Shown: positions 1 to 6,017, numbered from the stretch's first letter. The stretch is 7,130 nt of DNA from Ktedonobacterales bacterium (GCA_025935235.1 JAICVT010000233.1:1-7130), one strand, 5' to 3'. Notes: generated by a model from the letters alone, not told the origin. A program made the numbers and translations.

Positions 1-673
1 CCTCGACCAGGATGTCGGTCGTCTCCAGCGAGAAGCCATCGCCCAGCAGGATGCGCTTCGTGCGCTCGAACGCCGCCACCAGTCCATCCGCATCATCAGC
101 GCGGATGACGCCGCGACTGCCGGAGAGCCGCAGCGGCTTGATCACGCACGGAAAGCTCACCGCGCGGGCGATCGCGCGCGGGTCGTCGCTCAGGTGGAAG
201 CGGCGGAAGACCGGGCATGGCGCGCCGCCCGCCGACATCTTGGCGCGCATCAGCCCCTTGTCGCGGGCCGCCTCCGCCGCCTCGGGCGGATTGTTGGGCA
301 GGCCCAGCGCAGCGGCGGCGCGCGAGGCCAGCAGCGTGGCGCTGTCATCCACCGGCACGATCGCGTCCAGCGGATGCTGCTGGGCATAGGCGACGATGGC
401 CTGCGTGGCGGCTTCGATGTCCGAGAAATCAGTCTTGAGCGGCGCGCCCCACTCGTCGGCGAGCTGCGGCGGCAGATCCAGCCCGCGCACCACCTCCACG
501 TCTAGCGTGCGCGCCGCCTCCATGAAGGCCTCGGCGCGATAGGTGCTGGGCGAAACGAGCAGCAGCAGCCGCTTGCGCGCCGCCTGTCGCTCCGGCGCCG
601 GCCTGGCGGGCTTCGCGCTGCGCGGGCGTCGGGCGCGCGGCGATTTCGCCGCGTTGGGTTTGGTGGTCGTCAT
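1..673 (-). CDS. ATP-grasp domain protein, C-terminus cut off by window edge
   Basis: The 224 visible residues start at an ATG at 673. Residues 1-35 are a low-complexity tail rich in Lys, Arg, Pro and Ala. A Rossmann-like pre-ATP-grasp region follows (RLLLLVSPSTYRAEAF at 35-50, DAIVPVDDSATLLA at 103-116). The ATP-grasp part begins with LGLPNNPPEAAEAARDKGL (123-141), where the enzyme family has its substrate-selecting helix and 'DK' motif. It continues with PCVIKP (175-180, Lys179 being the expected ATP-binding lysine) and the flexible loop SGSRGV (184-189). The sequence ends at ILVE, about where the hinge glutamate region starts, so the metal-binding catalytic residues lie outside the window. 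Such enzymes join a carboxylate to an amine or other nucleophile using ATP. The visible half does not identify the substrate; carbamoyl-phosphate-synthase-like or biotin-carboxylase-like names would be guesses. The Shine-Dalgarno match is poor (only a GAGAG stretch). It lies downstream of the LarA homologue on the same strand and may or may not share its transcript. Confidence 0.88.
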   Translation of the reverse strand, partial: MTTTKPNAAKSPRARRPRSAKPARPAPERQAARKRLLLLVSPSTYRAEAFMEAARTLDVEVVRGLDLPPQLADEWGAPLKTDFSDIEAATQAIVAYAQQHPLDAIVPVDDSATLLASRAAAALGLPNNPPEAAEAARDKGLMRAKMSAGGAPCPVFRRFHLSDDPRAIARAVSFPCVIKPLRLSGSRGVIRADDADGLVAAFERTKRILLGDGFSLETTDILVE

Positions 674-897
674 GGGTTCGATCTGCTCTCTGACTGGCGG
701 GCTGCGTCGCGTGGGAGGAGAGTCGCGGCCCTAAAAGGCCGGCGCACGGCGCGGGCGGGGCATAAATGCCCTATTGGGCGCTGCGCAAACGAGCGTGCGG
801 CTTTCAATCCGCGTCCGCGTGCTTCGGCCTTGATGAAGTTTGCGAAATTGCGGCGGATACGCGCCACGCTGGCCAACTCCTCTCGCCTCTAAGCGTA
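674..897. other. Intergenic region between LarA homologue and ATP-grasp gene
   Basis: This 224-base gap holds no recognised gene. Two short dyads are visible: GGGCAT-AA-ATGCCC at 758-771 and CGGCC-CTAAAA-GGCCG at 726-741. Neither is followed by a T tract, so they are not clear intrinsic terminators; they could be protein-binding sites. A minus-strand open frame starting at GTG 867, preceded by AGGAG at a 9-base spacing, ends in a TGA at 672-670 that overlaps the ATP-grasp ATG (ATGA). Its arginine- and alanine-rich translation resembles no family I know, so I do not call it a gene. No convincing -35/-10 pair was found. Confidence 0.5.
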
Positions 898-2160
898 TCA
901 CGCAGGCTCGCGCAGGCGGTAGAGAGTCTCGCCCGCATGCTCCACCAGCAGCAGCCCGTCATCCTCACGGCCAGTCCAGTCGCGCGGATCGAGCGTGCGG
1001 TAGTCGCGATAGCCGAGATTGATGCGGGCGCAGCGCTCAGCCGGGATGCTAGTGGCCAGCGTCACCTGGATGCGCGGCCGCTCGACGCCGCTGGCCACGT
1101 CATAGGTTCCCGCGCCGCGCACATGCGTGCTGTGCGCCAAAATCATCCCCGGAACCTGTGCGAAGCGCGGCCACTGGCCCAGGAAGTAGTCGCGCACGTG
1201 GTAGCCGACCTCATCAATCAGCGCGCCGTGGGTGTAGGACACCTCGCTGATATGCGGGGCGTAGATGATGACCTCGCCGCCATCGGCCACCACCGGCTCG
1301 GTCTTGTACATCGCCTTGGCCGCCGTCCACAGGTCGTCGTAGCGCTCGGCGGGCGCCGAGAGCACGCTGCGGAAGGGGTGCGGCTTATAGATGATGTTCA
1401 GGCGGGCCGACTGGTCAGCCGCCGCCGCGAACGCCTCCTCATACGAGCCGATGTACAGTCCCTGGAAGTCTGACCCATGTATCACCAGCGCCACGCAGGT
1501 GATGGGGCATGGCACAAACGCCGCCGCGCGATGGATGACGCGCCGCACGGGGGTGTCTTTGACGCCGATGGTCGCCATGCTGGTGACGAGCGCGCCCAGC
1601 CAGTGCGTGAAGTTGATGATGTCGGGGCCGGCGACGCCAGGGAAGAGATACTTCGCGCCGCCCGAAAAGCCCGCCACCTCATGCGGAAAGACCGGGCCGC
1701 AGATGATGATGTGGTCGTAGTCCAGCAGCAGGCGATTGAGCGTGACGGGGATCTCCTCCGTCAGCAGGCCGTCGCTCAGCGCGGTCGCCTCATCTCTACT
1801 GATGACGCCAATGCGCGCGAGCTGATCGGGATGATCCCACTGGTGGTTGAAGATGCGCACGCCGGGATAGCGCCGCGCGCGCTCGGCGGCGGAGACGCCC
1901 ACCAGCGCGTCAATCGCCTCTTCCGCCATCGGCGGGTGCGTCCCCAGCGCGATCAGATAGTCGAGCGCAGCCACCCGCGCGCCCAGTGTCGCGCCCAGCA
2001 GGGCGAAGAGCAGCGGGATCGGCGCGGTGCGTGTGCCATCCGGGATGATGACCAGCGCCCGCCCGCCATCCAGCGCGACATTGGCGAAGCCCTGCGCCAG
2101 CGTCTGCGCCACCTCGGCGGGCGTCAGCTCGCCGCTCCTCGCCTCAATTGACGTGACCAT
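898..2160 (-). CDS. LarA-family nickel-pincer hydroxyacid racemase/epimerase
   Basis: The 420-residue length fits the lactate racemase LarA family (DUF2088 N-terminal domain plus C-terminal domain), whose members interconvert C2 stereoisomers of 2-hydroxy acids using the nickel-pincer nucleotide. The N-terminal domain has IIPDGTRTAPIP (38-49), matching the family's D-x-T-R substrate-binding motif, and ALGTHPPM (71-78), where LarA has a catalytic histidine (here His75). PHEVAGFSGGAKYLFPG (159-175) holds His160 and Lys170, spaced ten residues apart like His174 and Lys184 of Lactiplantibacillus LarA; that lysine carries the pincer cofactor. His186 (INFTH) keeps the 16-residue spacing to the lysine expected of the nickel ligand His200. 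Lys282 may match LarA Lys298. About 20 extra residues lie between His75 and His160 compared with LarA. The cofactor-making genes larB, larC and larE are not in the window. The adjacent sugar-acid-type dehydrogenase suggests an aldonate-like substrate rather than lactate. An in-frame GTG at 2202 overlapping the upstream stop was passed over for the ATG at 2160, which has AGGAGG eight bases upstream. Confidence 0.93.
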   Translation of the reverse strand: MVTSIEARSGELTPAEVAQTLAQGFANVALDGGRALVIIPDGTRTAPIPLLFALLGATLGARVAALDYLIALGTHPPMAEEAIDALVGVSAAERARRYPGVRIFNHQWDHPDQLARIGVISRDEATALSDGLLTEEIPVTLNRLLLDYDHIIICGPVFPHEVAGFSGGAKYLFPGVAGPDIINFTHWLGALVTSMATIGVKDTPVRRVIHRAAAFVPCPITCVALVIHGSDFQGLYIGSYEEAFAAAADQSARLNIIYKPHPFRSVLSAPAERYDDLWTAAKAMYKTEPVVADGGEVIIYAPHISEVSYTHGALIDEVGYHVRDYFLGQWPRFAQVPGMILAHSTHVRGAGTYDVASGVERPRIQVTLATSIPAERCARINLGYRDYRTLDPRDWTGREDDGLLLVEHAGETLYRLREPA

Positions 2161-2168
2161 CGCGCTCG

Positions 2169-2174
2169 CCTCCT
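2169..2174 (-). promoter_or_regulatory. Shine-Dalgarno AGGAGG deciding the start of the LarA homologue
   Basis: A full AGGAGG lies eight bases before the ATG at 2160. The alternative GTG at 2202 lies inside the stop region of the upstream gene (GTGA overlap) and would add 14 residues that do not look like family sequence. Confidence 0.8.
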
Positions 2175-2198
2175 GTCTGGTCCGTGTCAGACTCCCAA

Positions 2199-3038
2199 TC
2201 ACACGCCGCTATAGGCCGAGAAGCCGCCATCCACCGGCACGACCACCCCCGTGACGAAGGCCGCCGCCGGGCTGACCAGCCAGAGCGCCGCGCCGATCAG
2301 ATCATCGGGCGCGCCGAAGCGGCCCATCGGCGTGTGGGCCACAATCGCCTGCCCGCGTGGCGTCAGTTCGCCGGTCGCGGCGTCGGTCAGCAGATAGCGA
2401 TTCTGCTCGGTCAAAAAGAAGCCCGGCGCGATGGCGTTGACGCGGATGCGCGGGCTGTACTCCTGCGCCATATGCGTCGCCAGCCACTGGGTGAAGTTGG
2501 CGACGGCGGCCTTGGCGGCGCTATAGACGCCCACGCGCGTCAACGGACGCAGGCCATTCATCGAGGTGATGTTGAGGATGCAGCCCTCGCCACGCGCGGC
2601 CATCGCGCAGCCAAAGACCTGGCTGGCCTGGAACGCGCTGAGAAAATTGCCCGCGAAGACCTCCTGGACCGCCGCCGCGTCGAGATCGAAGAAGGGATGA
2701 GCGGCGTCTGCGGTCGCGCGTGGATCGTTGCCGCCCGCGCCGTTCACCAGGATGTCCACCGGAGCGAAGCGCGCCGTGATGGTCCGCTCCGCCGCCTCCA
2801 GCGCGGCGCGGTCGAGCGCATCGCAGGCCAGCGCCAGCGCCTCACCGCCCGCCGCGCGAATCCGCTCGGCCACGCGCTCGGCTGGCTCCAGGCGCCGACC
2901 CATCACCACCACCCGCGCCCCCGTTCGCGCCAGCCCCAGCGCCAGCGCGCCGCCCAGCGCGCCGCCGCCGCCCGTGACGACGGCCACGCGCCCATCCAGC
3001 GCGAAGAGATCATGCAAATAGTCGTTCTGGCCAGTCAT
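2199..3038 (-). CDS. SDR oxidoreductase, YjmF / D-mannonate oxidoreductase type
   Basis: A 279-residue classical short-chain dehydrogenase. The cofactor motif is VTGGGGALG (21-29), with Ala at the second glycine position, as I recall for the YjmF subfamily. The NNAG-type motif is VNGAGG (98-103). The catalytic set is Asn131 (NFLSAF), Ser159 (NITSMNG), Tyr172 and Lys176 (YSAAK). Long stretches match what I recall of Bacillus YjmF and related D-mannonate/fructuronate oxidoreductases: FFDLD (116-120), FTQWLATHM (182-190), APGFFLTEQNR (204-214), HTPMGRFG (235-242) and the exact C-terminus PVDGGFSAYSGV. That family reduces D-fructuronate to D-mannonate, or the reverse, with NAD(P)H in hexuronate metabolism; related SDRs act on other sugar acids, so the substrate is inferred. 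The ATG at 3038 has a GAAGGG sequence about nine bases upstream. The gene ends 38 bases before the chosen start of the LarA homologue, so the two probably share a transcript. No clear promoter was found in the 101-base gap before it. Confidence 0.93.
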   Translation of the reverse strand: MTGQNDYLHDLFALDGRVAVVTGGGGALGGALALGLARTGARVVVMGRRLEPAERVAERIRAAGGEALALACDALDRAALEAAERTITARFAPVDILVNGAGGNDPRATADAAHPFFDLDAAAVQEVFAGNFLSAFQASQVFGCAMAARGEGCILNITSMNGLRPLTRVGVYSAAKAAVANFTQWLATHMAQEYSPRIRVNAIAPGFFLTEQNRYLLTDAATGELTPRGQAIVAHTPMGRFGAPDDLIGAALWLVSPAAAFVTGVVVPVDGGFSAYSGV

Positions 3039-3066
3039 CCGTGAGCGCCCTTCGTCGTCCTCTCAC

Positions 3067-3094
3067 GCCGCACAATGACGAACTCCCGTGCGGC
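3067..3094. repeat. 7-bp inverted repeat in the leader of the SDR gene
   Basis: GCCGCAC at 3067-3073 and GTGCGGC at 3088-3094 are perfectly complementary around a 14-base spacer. It lies about 30 bases before the SDR start and 45 bases after the stop of the membrane protein gene. On the minus strand it is followed by GTGAGAGG, not a T run, so it is a poor intrinsic terminator. It could be an operator for the sugar-acid unit or an mRNA hairpin. Confidence 0.4.
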
Positions 3095-3139
3095 ATCCTG
3101 TCGCGCTCTTTAGCTTACCATGCGCGGCGGTGAGGCGGC

Positions 3140-4450
3140 TCAGAGCCGGGGCGCGGCGTCGGGGCGGGCGCTGGCGGAGGGTCGCAGCCAGATGGAGGCG
3201 TGGGCGGGCTGCATCGTATGCTCGACCGTCTCCAACAGATGCTCTTGCAGCGCGCTCAGCTCGGTCTCGTGGCGCAGCGTGGCGCTGAAGCCCTCCACCG
3301 TTCTGGCGGCGTCGTATTTGCTGCGGTAGAAGCGGTGATCCACCAGCGCCTGCAAGCGGTCGCGCAGCGGGCGGAAGAGCGCGGCGATCAGCAGCGTGGC
3401 GCCGACGATGACGACTGGCTCGGTTCCCGCGTCGCCCGCCAGCCCTGTCACGAGCGCCTGCGCGCCCAGCACGCAGGCGGCGTAGACGCCGACCAGCGCC
3501 GCGGTGAGCGAGCCATAGACCAGCGCGCGATTGATGATGACGTCGATGTCATACAGCCGGTAGCGCTGGACGGCGACGAAGAAGGTGACGGGGACGAGCA
3601 GCAGCGCGAGCTGGTAGATCAGGAGAACCACTGCCGGATAGATCGTCTTGCCAAGCGGCGTGAAGCCCGTTGGAATCCAGAAGAGCTGATTGGCGACCAG
3701 CGTGATGATCAGCCCGACGACGACCCACTTCGTCTGCTGGCGTTGCGCGGAGGTGGAGGCGCGGCGATAGCGATAGACGATGCAGCTAATGGTCGAGCCG
3801 ACGACGATGGGGTAGCCAAGGAAGAGCGCACCGCCGAAGAGATCGGGCTGCGCGGTGATGACAATCGACCAGAGCGTGATGGCGAGCAGCAACATCCACG
3901 ACCAGCGTGGCGCGAATTGCCCGTTAGGAAACAGCAGCAACACGGCGAAAGTAATGAAGAATGCAGGCAGTGACTGCGCGATGGCGAGCGCCATCTCCGC
4001 GAACGAGTGCGGTGAGGAGGATGGCTGGTTGAGAGTGATGCCAATGTTGCTGATGACATAGTTGACAAGGAAGAGTGAGACAAGCAGCGCCATCCAGTCA
4101 TCACTGCGCCGCCAGGCCAGGATCAGAGTCAGCGCCAGCGATGCCAGTGTGACGAGGCACAGAATGGCAAACGAGAGCCAGTTATAGGTCTCGAAGGTCA
4201 TGCCAAGCTGCGCCAGCGCCCGCACAGCGCTGGGGTTAAACGCCGCATTTTCTGGCGCGACGCCGCTGAGGTACGTGGGCAACTGCGCCGCTAACATGCC
4301 GAGCGTCACGAGCAGTGTCGCCAGCCAGCCCAGGCGCGCGGCCAGCAGCCAGCGGCCAGTGAGCCGCGTGCTGGTCGCCTGCGTCTCTGGCGTCGGCTGC
4401 GGTTGCGCGCTCGCTGTCGCGCCGGCCATCTCGCGCTGCGCCGTCGTCAT
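3140..4450 (-). CDS. Multi-pass membrane protein, sensor-like, no kinase domain
   Basis: The 436-residue protein has roughly nine or ten hydrophobic segments (about 34-56, 90-112, 118-138, 152-174, 183-202, 206-225, 240-258, 272-295, 308-333, 345-358). A short soluble tail follows. The junction VQRYRLYDIDVIINRALVYGS (294-314) and the tail RPLRDRLQALVDHRFYRSKYD (360-380), with ALQEHLLETVEHTMQPAHASIWLRP at 400-424, are typical of the membrane input half of GAF-type sensor histidine kinases and of stand-alone proteins in Chloroflexota. Here the protein stops just after that region, with no GAF, histidine-phosphorylation or ATPase domain, and no kinase fragment follows in any frame before the SDR gene. 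It is probably a membrane protein of unknown function that senses or scaffolds. The ATG at 4450 was chosen for GGGAGGGG six bases upstream; the open frame continues upstream only by reading through the tRNA gene. The N-terminal 30 residues are polar and rich in Ala, Gln and Thr. Confidence 0.88.
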   Translation of the reverse strand: MTTAQREMAGATASAQPQPTPETQATSTRLTGRWLLAARLGWLATLLVTLGMLAAQLPTYLSGVAPENAAFNPSAVRALAQLGMTFETYNWLSFAILCLVTLASLALTLILAWRRSDDWMALLVSLFLVNYVISNIGITLNQPSSSPHSFAEMALAIAQSLPAFFITFAVLLLFPNGQFAPRWSWMLLLAITLWSIVITAQPDLFGGALFLGYPIVVGSTISCIVYRYRRASTSAQRQQTKWVVVGLIITLVANQLFWIPTGFTPLGKTIYPAVVLLIYQLALLLVPVTFFVAVQRYRLYDIDVIINRALVYGSLTAALVGVYAACVLGAQALVTGLAGDAGTEPVVIVGATLLIAALFRPLRDRLQALVDHRFYRSKYDAARTVEGFSATLRHETELSALQEHLLETVEHTMQPAHASIWLRPSASARPDAAPRL

Positions 4451-4551
4451 CGGCCACCCCTCCCGCTCGCGCGCGCCAGCGCAACTGCGCATCCACGCCG
4501 CGCCGCCATAACCCCTCACCACGCATGATAGCCGGTCAGGCGACACGGCTC

Positions 4552-4570
4552 CGTTACGGCGAGCGTTACG
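4552..4570. repeat. Direct repeat CGTTACG, 12-bp period
   Basis: CGTTACG occurs at 4552-4558 and again at 4564-4570. The two copies lie about 100 bases upstream of the membrane protein start, in the leader between tRNA terminators and that gene. A paired regulator site is possible; nothing else supports it. Confidence 0.3.
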
Positions 4571-4607
4571 AGCAGCAGACGCAGAGACGCCAGCGGACGG
4601 TGAGGGC

Positions 4608-4631
4608 AAAAATGCTGATAGCGAGGTCAGC
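4608..4631 (-). terminator. Second hairpin terminator after the tRNA
   Basis: On the minus strand GCTGA (4631-4627), an eight-base loop and TCAGC (4618-4614) form a five-pair stem followed by ATTTTTG (five T at 4612-4608). The stem is short but the T run is the best in the area. It sits just after a stronger stem, so the two may work in tandem. Confidence 0.5.
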
Positions 4632-4642
4632 GGGGGACAGCA

Positions 4643-4670
4643 AAGCCGCCTTGTCTGAGCAGGGCGGCTT
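4643..4670 (-). terminator. Hairpin terminator of the tRNA-Arg gene
   Basis: AAGCCGCC and GGCGGCTT form a perfect eight-pair GC-rich stem with a 12-base loop, starting 15 bases after the tRNA CCA end. On the minus strand it runs into TTTGCTG, a weak T tract. It should separate the tRNA from the membrane protein gene. Confidence 0.65.
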
Positions 4671-4685
4671 CTGATCAGGATGCAA

Positions 4686-4761
4686 TGGTACGCCCGAAGG
4701 GATTCGAACCCCCAACCCTCGCATCCGAAGTGCGATGCTCTGTCCGTTGAGCTACGGGCGC
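4686..4761 (-). tRNA. tRNA-Arg (anticodon TCG), CCA encoded
   Basis: The 76 bases fold as a full cloverleaf. The acceptor stem GCGCCCG pairs with CGGGCGT, with a G-T pair at the first position. The D arm is GCTC-AACGGACA-GAGC. The anticodon stem TCGCA/TGCGA encloses the loop CTTCGGA, giving anticodon TCG with T33 and a purine at 37. The T arm GGGGG-TTCGAAT-CCCTT has two G-T pairs. Discriminator A and CCA are in the DNA. It reads CGA and probably other CGN arginine codons. Confidence 0.97.
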
Positions 4762-4791
4762 GTGGCGCGCCATCGCTGACGCGCTGGGAAC

Positions 4792-4797
4792 AGTGTA
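4792..4797 (-). promoter_or_regulatory. Probable extended -10 promoter of the tRNA gene
   Basis: TGGTACACT on the minus strand contains the -10-like TACACT preceded by the TG-N extended element, placing a start near 4785, about 24 bases before the mature tRNA 5' end. The region 18 bases upstream (CTGGCG) is a poor -35 match, which is usual for extended -10 promoters. Confidence 0.5.
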
Positions 4798-4828
4798 CCA
4801 CAGGGGCGGCGCGCTCGCCAGGCGCGGC

Positions 4829-5305
4829 TTACCGCTCTAGCAAGCGCAGCGCTTCGTCGAACTCGATTTCACCTCTGGAGAGTCGCTGCAACACCGCTGT
4901 GCGCCGCTCCCGTTCCTGCTCCCGCTCCTGGTCCCTTCTTGTGTCCTGCTCTGGCGACTCCAGGGCAGCCACGATATCATCGAGGCGGTTGCGCGCCGTG
5001 TTGTACGCGATAGCCAAGTCCGCGGCCACCTTCTGCACGTTGCCGCGACTGCGCACGAGGTGGCCAACGAACTCCAATTGCTCCGGCGTCAGACGGCCGA
5101 TCCACCCCAGGCTGAAGGCGCCCTCAATCACGATCCCGCTCTGCGGCGACTCGAGCCGCGTCACGACCAGCTCGCCGCCGCTCACCGGATCGCGCGTGAT
5201 TAACAGATGCAGCGGGTGCAGCGGCGCCCCGGCCCTATCTCCAGCTAGCTTGCGCATCGCATCATGCTCCGGCTCTTGCTGGCCAGTGGGATCGCGGCCG
5301 TCCAC
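4829..5305 (-). CDS. DUF2089-like protein lacking its zinc-ribbon cysteines
   Basis: The 158 residues contain a DUF2089-type core. A zinc-ribbon-like segment DPVSGGELVVTRLESPQSG (46-64) is followed by RLTPEQLEFVGHLVRSRGNV (75-94) and a helix-turn-helix-like AADLAIAYNTARNRLDDIVAAL (98-119). A charged Arg/Glu/Gln stretch (122-139) and a final SHOCT-like hairpin LQRLSRGEIEFDEALRLLER follow. In the family the ribbon normally reads CPxCG...CPxCG; here Asp, Ser, Ser and Ser replace the four Cys, and the whole protein has no cysteine, so it cannot bind zinc that way. Its role may be DNA or protein binding; the family has no settled function. The gene starts 13 bases after the stop of the repeat protein and is probably co-transcribed with it. 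The start is uncertain: GTG 5305 is the longest and has no clear Shine-Dalgarno, while the in-frame ATG at 5257 (142 residues) has GGAG nine bases upstream and may be the true start. Confidence 0.8.
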   Translation of the reverse strand: MDGRDPTGQQEPEHDAMRKLAGDRAGAPLHPLHLLITRDPVSGGELVVTRLESPQSGIVIEGAFSLGWIGRLTPEQLEFVGHLVRSRGNVQKVAADLAIAYNTARNRLDDIVAALESPEQDTRRDQEREQERERRTAVLQRLSRGEIEFDEALRLLER

Positions 5306-5318
5306 TTCGCGCTGGCCG

Positions 5319-6017
5319 TCATTCGTCGCCCTCTTCGTCGCCCTCGAACCCCTGATCGCGCAGCGCGACTAATCCATCCGGGGTCAGATTAGTGACGCCC
5401 AGGCCGCGCATCTCGCGGACGAAGTCCGCGTCTACCCCATGATCATACATCTCGATGAGCTGATCCGGCGTCGCCTCAACCAGTCCGACTCCCCGCATCT
5501 CGCGCACGAAGTCGCTGTCCACGCCGCGGTCGCTCAGCTCGATGAGTTGCTCAGGGGCGAGGTCAGTGAACCCCGCCTCGCTCAGCTCGCGCACGAACTC
5601 GCCGTCTACTCCGTGGTCGCACATCTGGATGAGCTGGTCACGAGTGAGAGTAGTGTACCCCGCCTCCCTCAGATCGCGAACGAAGGCGGTATCCACGCCG
5701 TGGTCACTCAACGCGATGAAATCATGGACGCTCAGGCCGCCCAGTCCCGCCGCGCGCATTTGCTCGATAAACGCCCTGCTCACGCCGTGATCGCGCAACG
5801 CAATCAGCTGTTCGGGCGTCAGGCGGGCAAAAACATCGTCCGCGCGCTCGCCACGCCGTCGCTCGCTCGCCTGATTGACCGGTTGGTGAGACGCAATCGG
5901 GGAGGCGGCTTCGAGGACCGCCAGTAACCGATCTGCTTGCTCCACGGTAACGCGGCCCGCCACCAGCATCTCCAGAATCTGTGCGCGCCCTTCGCTCATG
6001 GTCGGTTCTTCCTGCAT
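5319..6017 (-). CDS. SHOCT-like protein with 29-residue tandem repeats
   Basis: The 232-residue protein begins with a SHOCT-like helical hairpin (GRAQILEMLVAGRVTVEQADR, about residues 10-30). A polar linker (39-62) leads into five 29-residue repeats from 66 to 210 plus a 22-residue partial sixth. The repeat consensus is roughly LTPEQLIALxDHGVDxxFVREMRxxG. Each repeat looks like two short helices, so a helical solenoid is likely. Similar 'DLIxLRxHGV...FIRELRxxGY' repeats occur in other bacteria at the ends of M56-type peptidases and in DUF4097-associated proteins, where they are thought to mediate contacts; I know of no assigned activity. There is no signal peptide or membrane segment, so it should be cytoplasmic. 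The acidic end (EGDEEGDE) is notable. ATG 6017 was chosen for AGGAGG nine bases upstream; a second ATG at 5999, also with a partial Shine-Dalgarno, would start exactly at the SHOCT motif. It is first in an apparent operon with the DUF2089-like gene, under a promoter with tandem dyads. Confidence 0.88.
   Translation of the reverse strand: MQEEPTMSEGRAQILEMLVAGRVTVEQADRLLAVLEAASPIASHQPVNQASERRRGERADDVFARLTPEQLIALRDHGVSRAFIEQMRAAGLGGLSVHDFIALSDHGVDTAFVRDLREAGYTTLTRDQLIQMCDHGVDGEFVRELSEAGFTDLAPEQLIELSDRGVDSDFVREMRGVGLVEATPDQLIEMYDHGVDADFVREMRGLGVTNLTPDGLVALRDQGFEGDEEGDE
5322..5822 (-). repeat. 87-bp coding tandem repeats (5 full, 1 partial)
   Basis: Five 87-base units run from 5822 to 5388, followed by a 66-base partial unit to 5322. 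The units are similar in protein but have drifted in DNA, so the array is old and kept by selection on the protein rather than by recent slippage. Confidence 0.85.

Noticed and set aside
670..867. A 65-codon minus-strand frame with AGGAG before a GTG and an ATGA overlap with the ATP-grasp gene
   Set aside because: The signals are tempting, but the Arg/Ala-rich translation has no family resemblance and the frame could arise by chance in GC-rich DNA; it is only noted under the intergenic region.
2161..2202. A GTG start for the LarA homologue overlapping the SDR stop
   Set aside because: The ATG at 2160 has a full AGGAGG at an ideal spacing and gives the normal family length; the GTG has none.
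766..3044. Long plus-strand open frames across the SDR and LarA genes
   Set aside because: They lie opposite genes with clear family motifs and translate to Arg/Ala/His-rich sequence typical of the antisense frame of GC-rich genes.
3200..3973. A 257-codon plus-strand open frame opposite the membrane protein
   Set aside because: Its translation is rich in Asp, Arg, Gln and Glu, the expected mirror of hydrophobic codons, with no domain and no supporting promoter.
4451..4801. An upstream extension of the membrane protein's open frame
   Set aside because: It reads straight through the tRNA-Arg gene and gives the peptide pattern GCEGWGFESLRAYH, a known artefact of translating tRNA genes; the Shine-Dalgarno at 4457-4464 supports the start at 4450.
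5322..5822. A CRISPR array or minisatellite
   Set aside because: The 87-base periodicity is that of protein repeats, with diverged DNA and no constant repeat with unique spacers.
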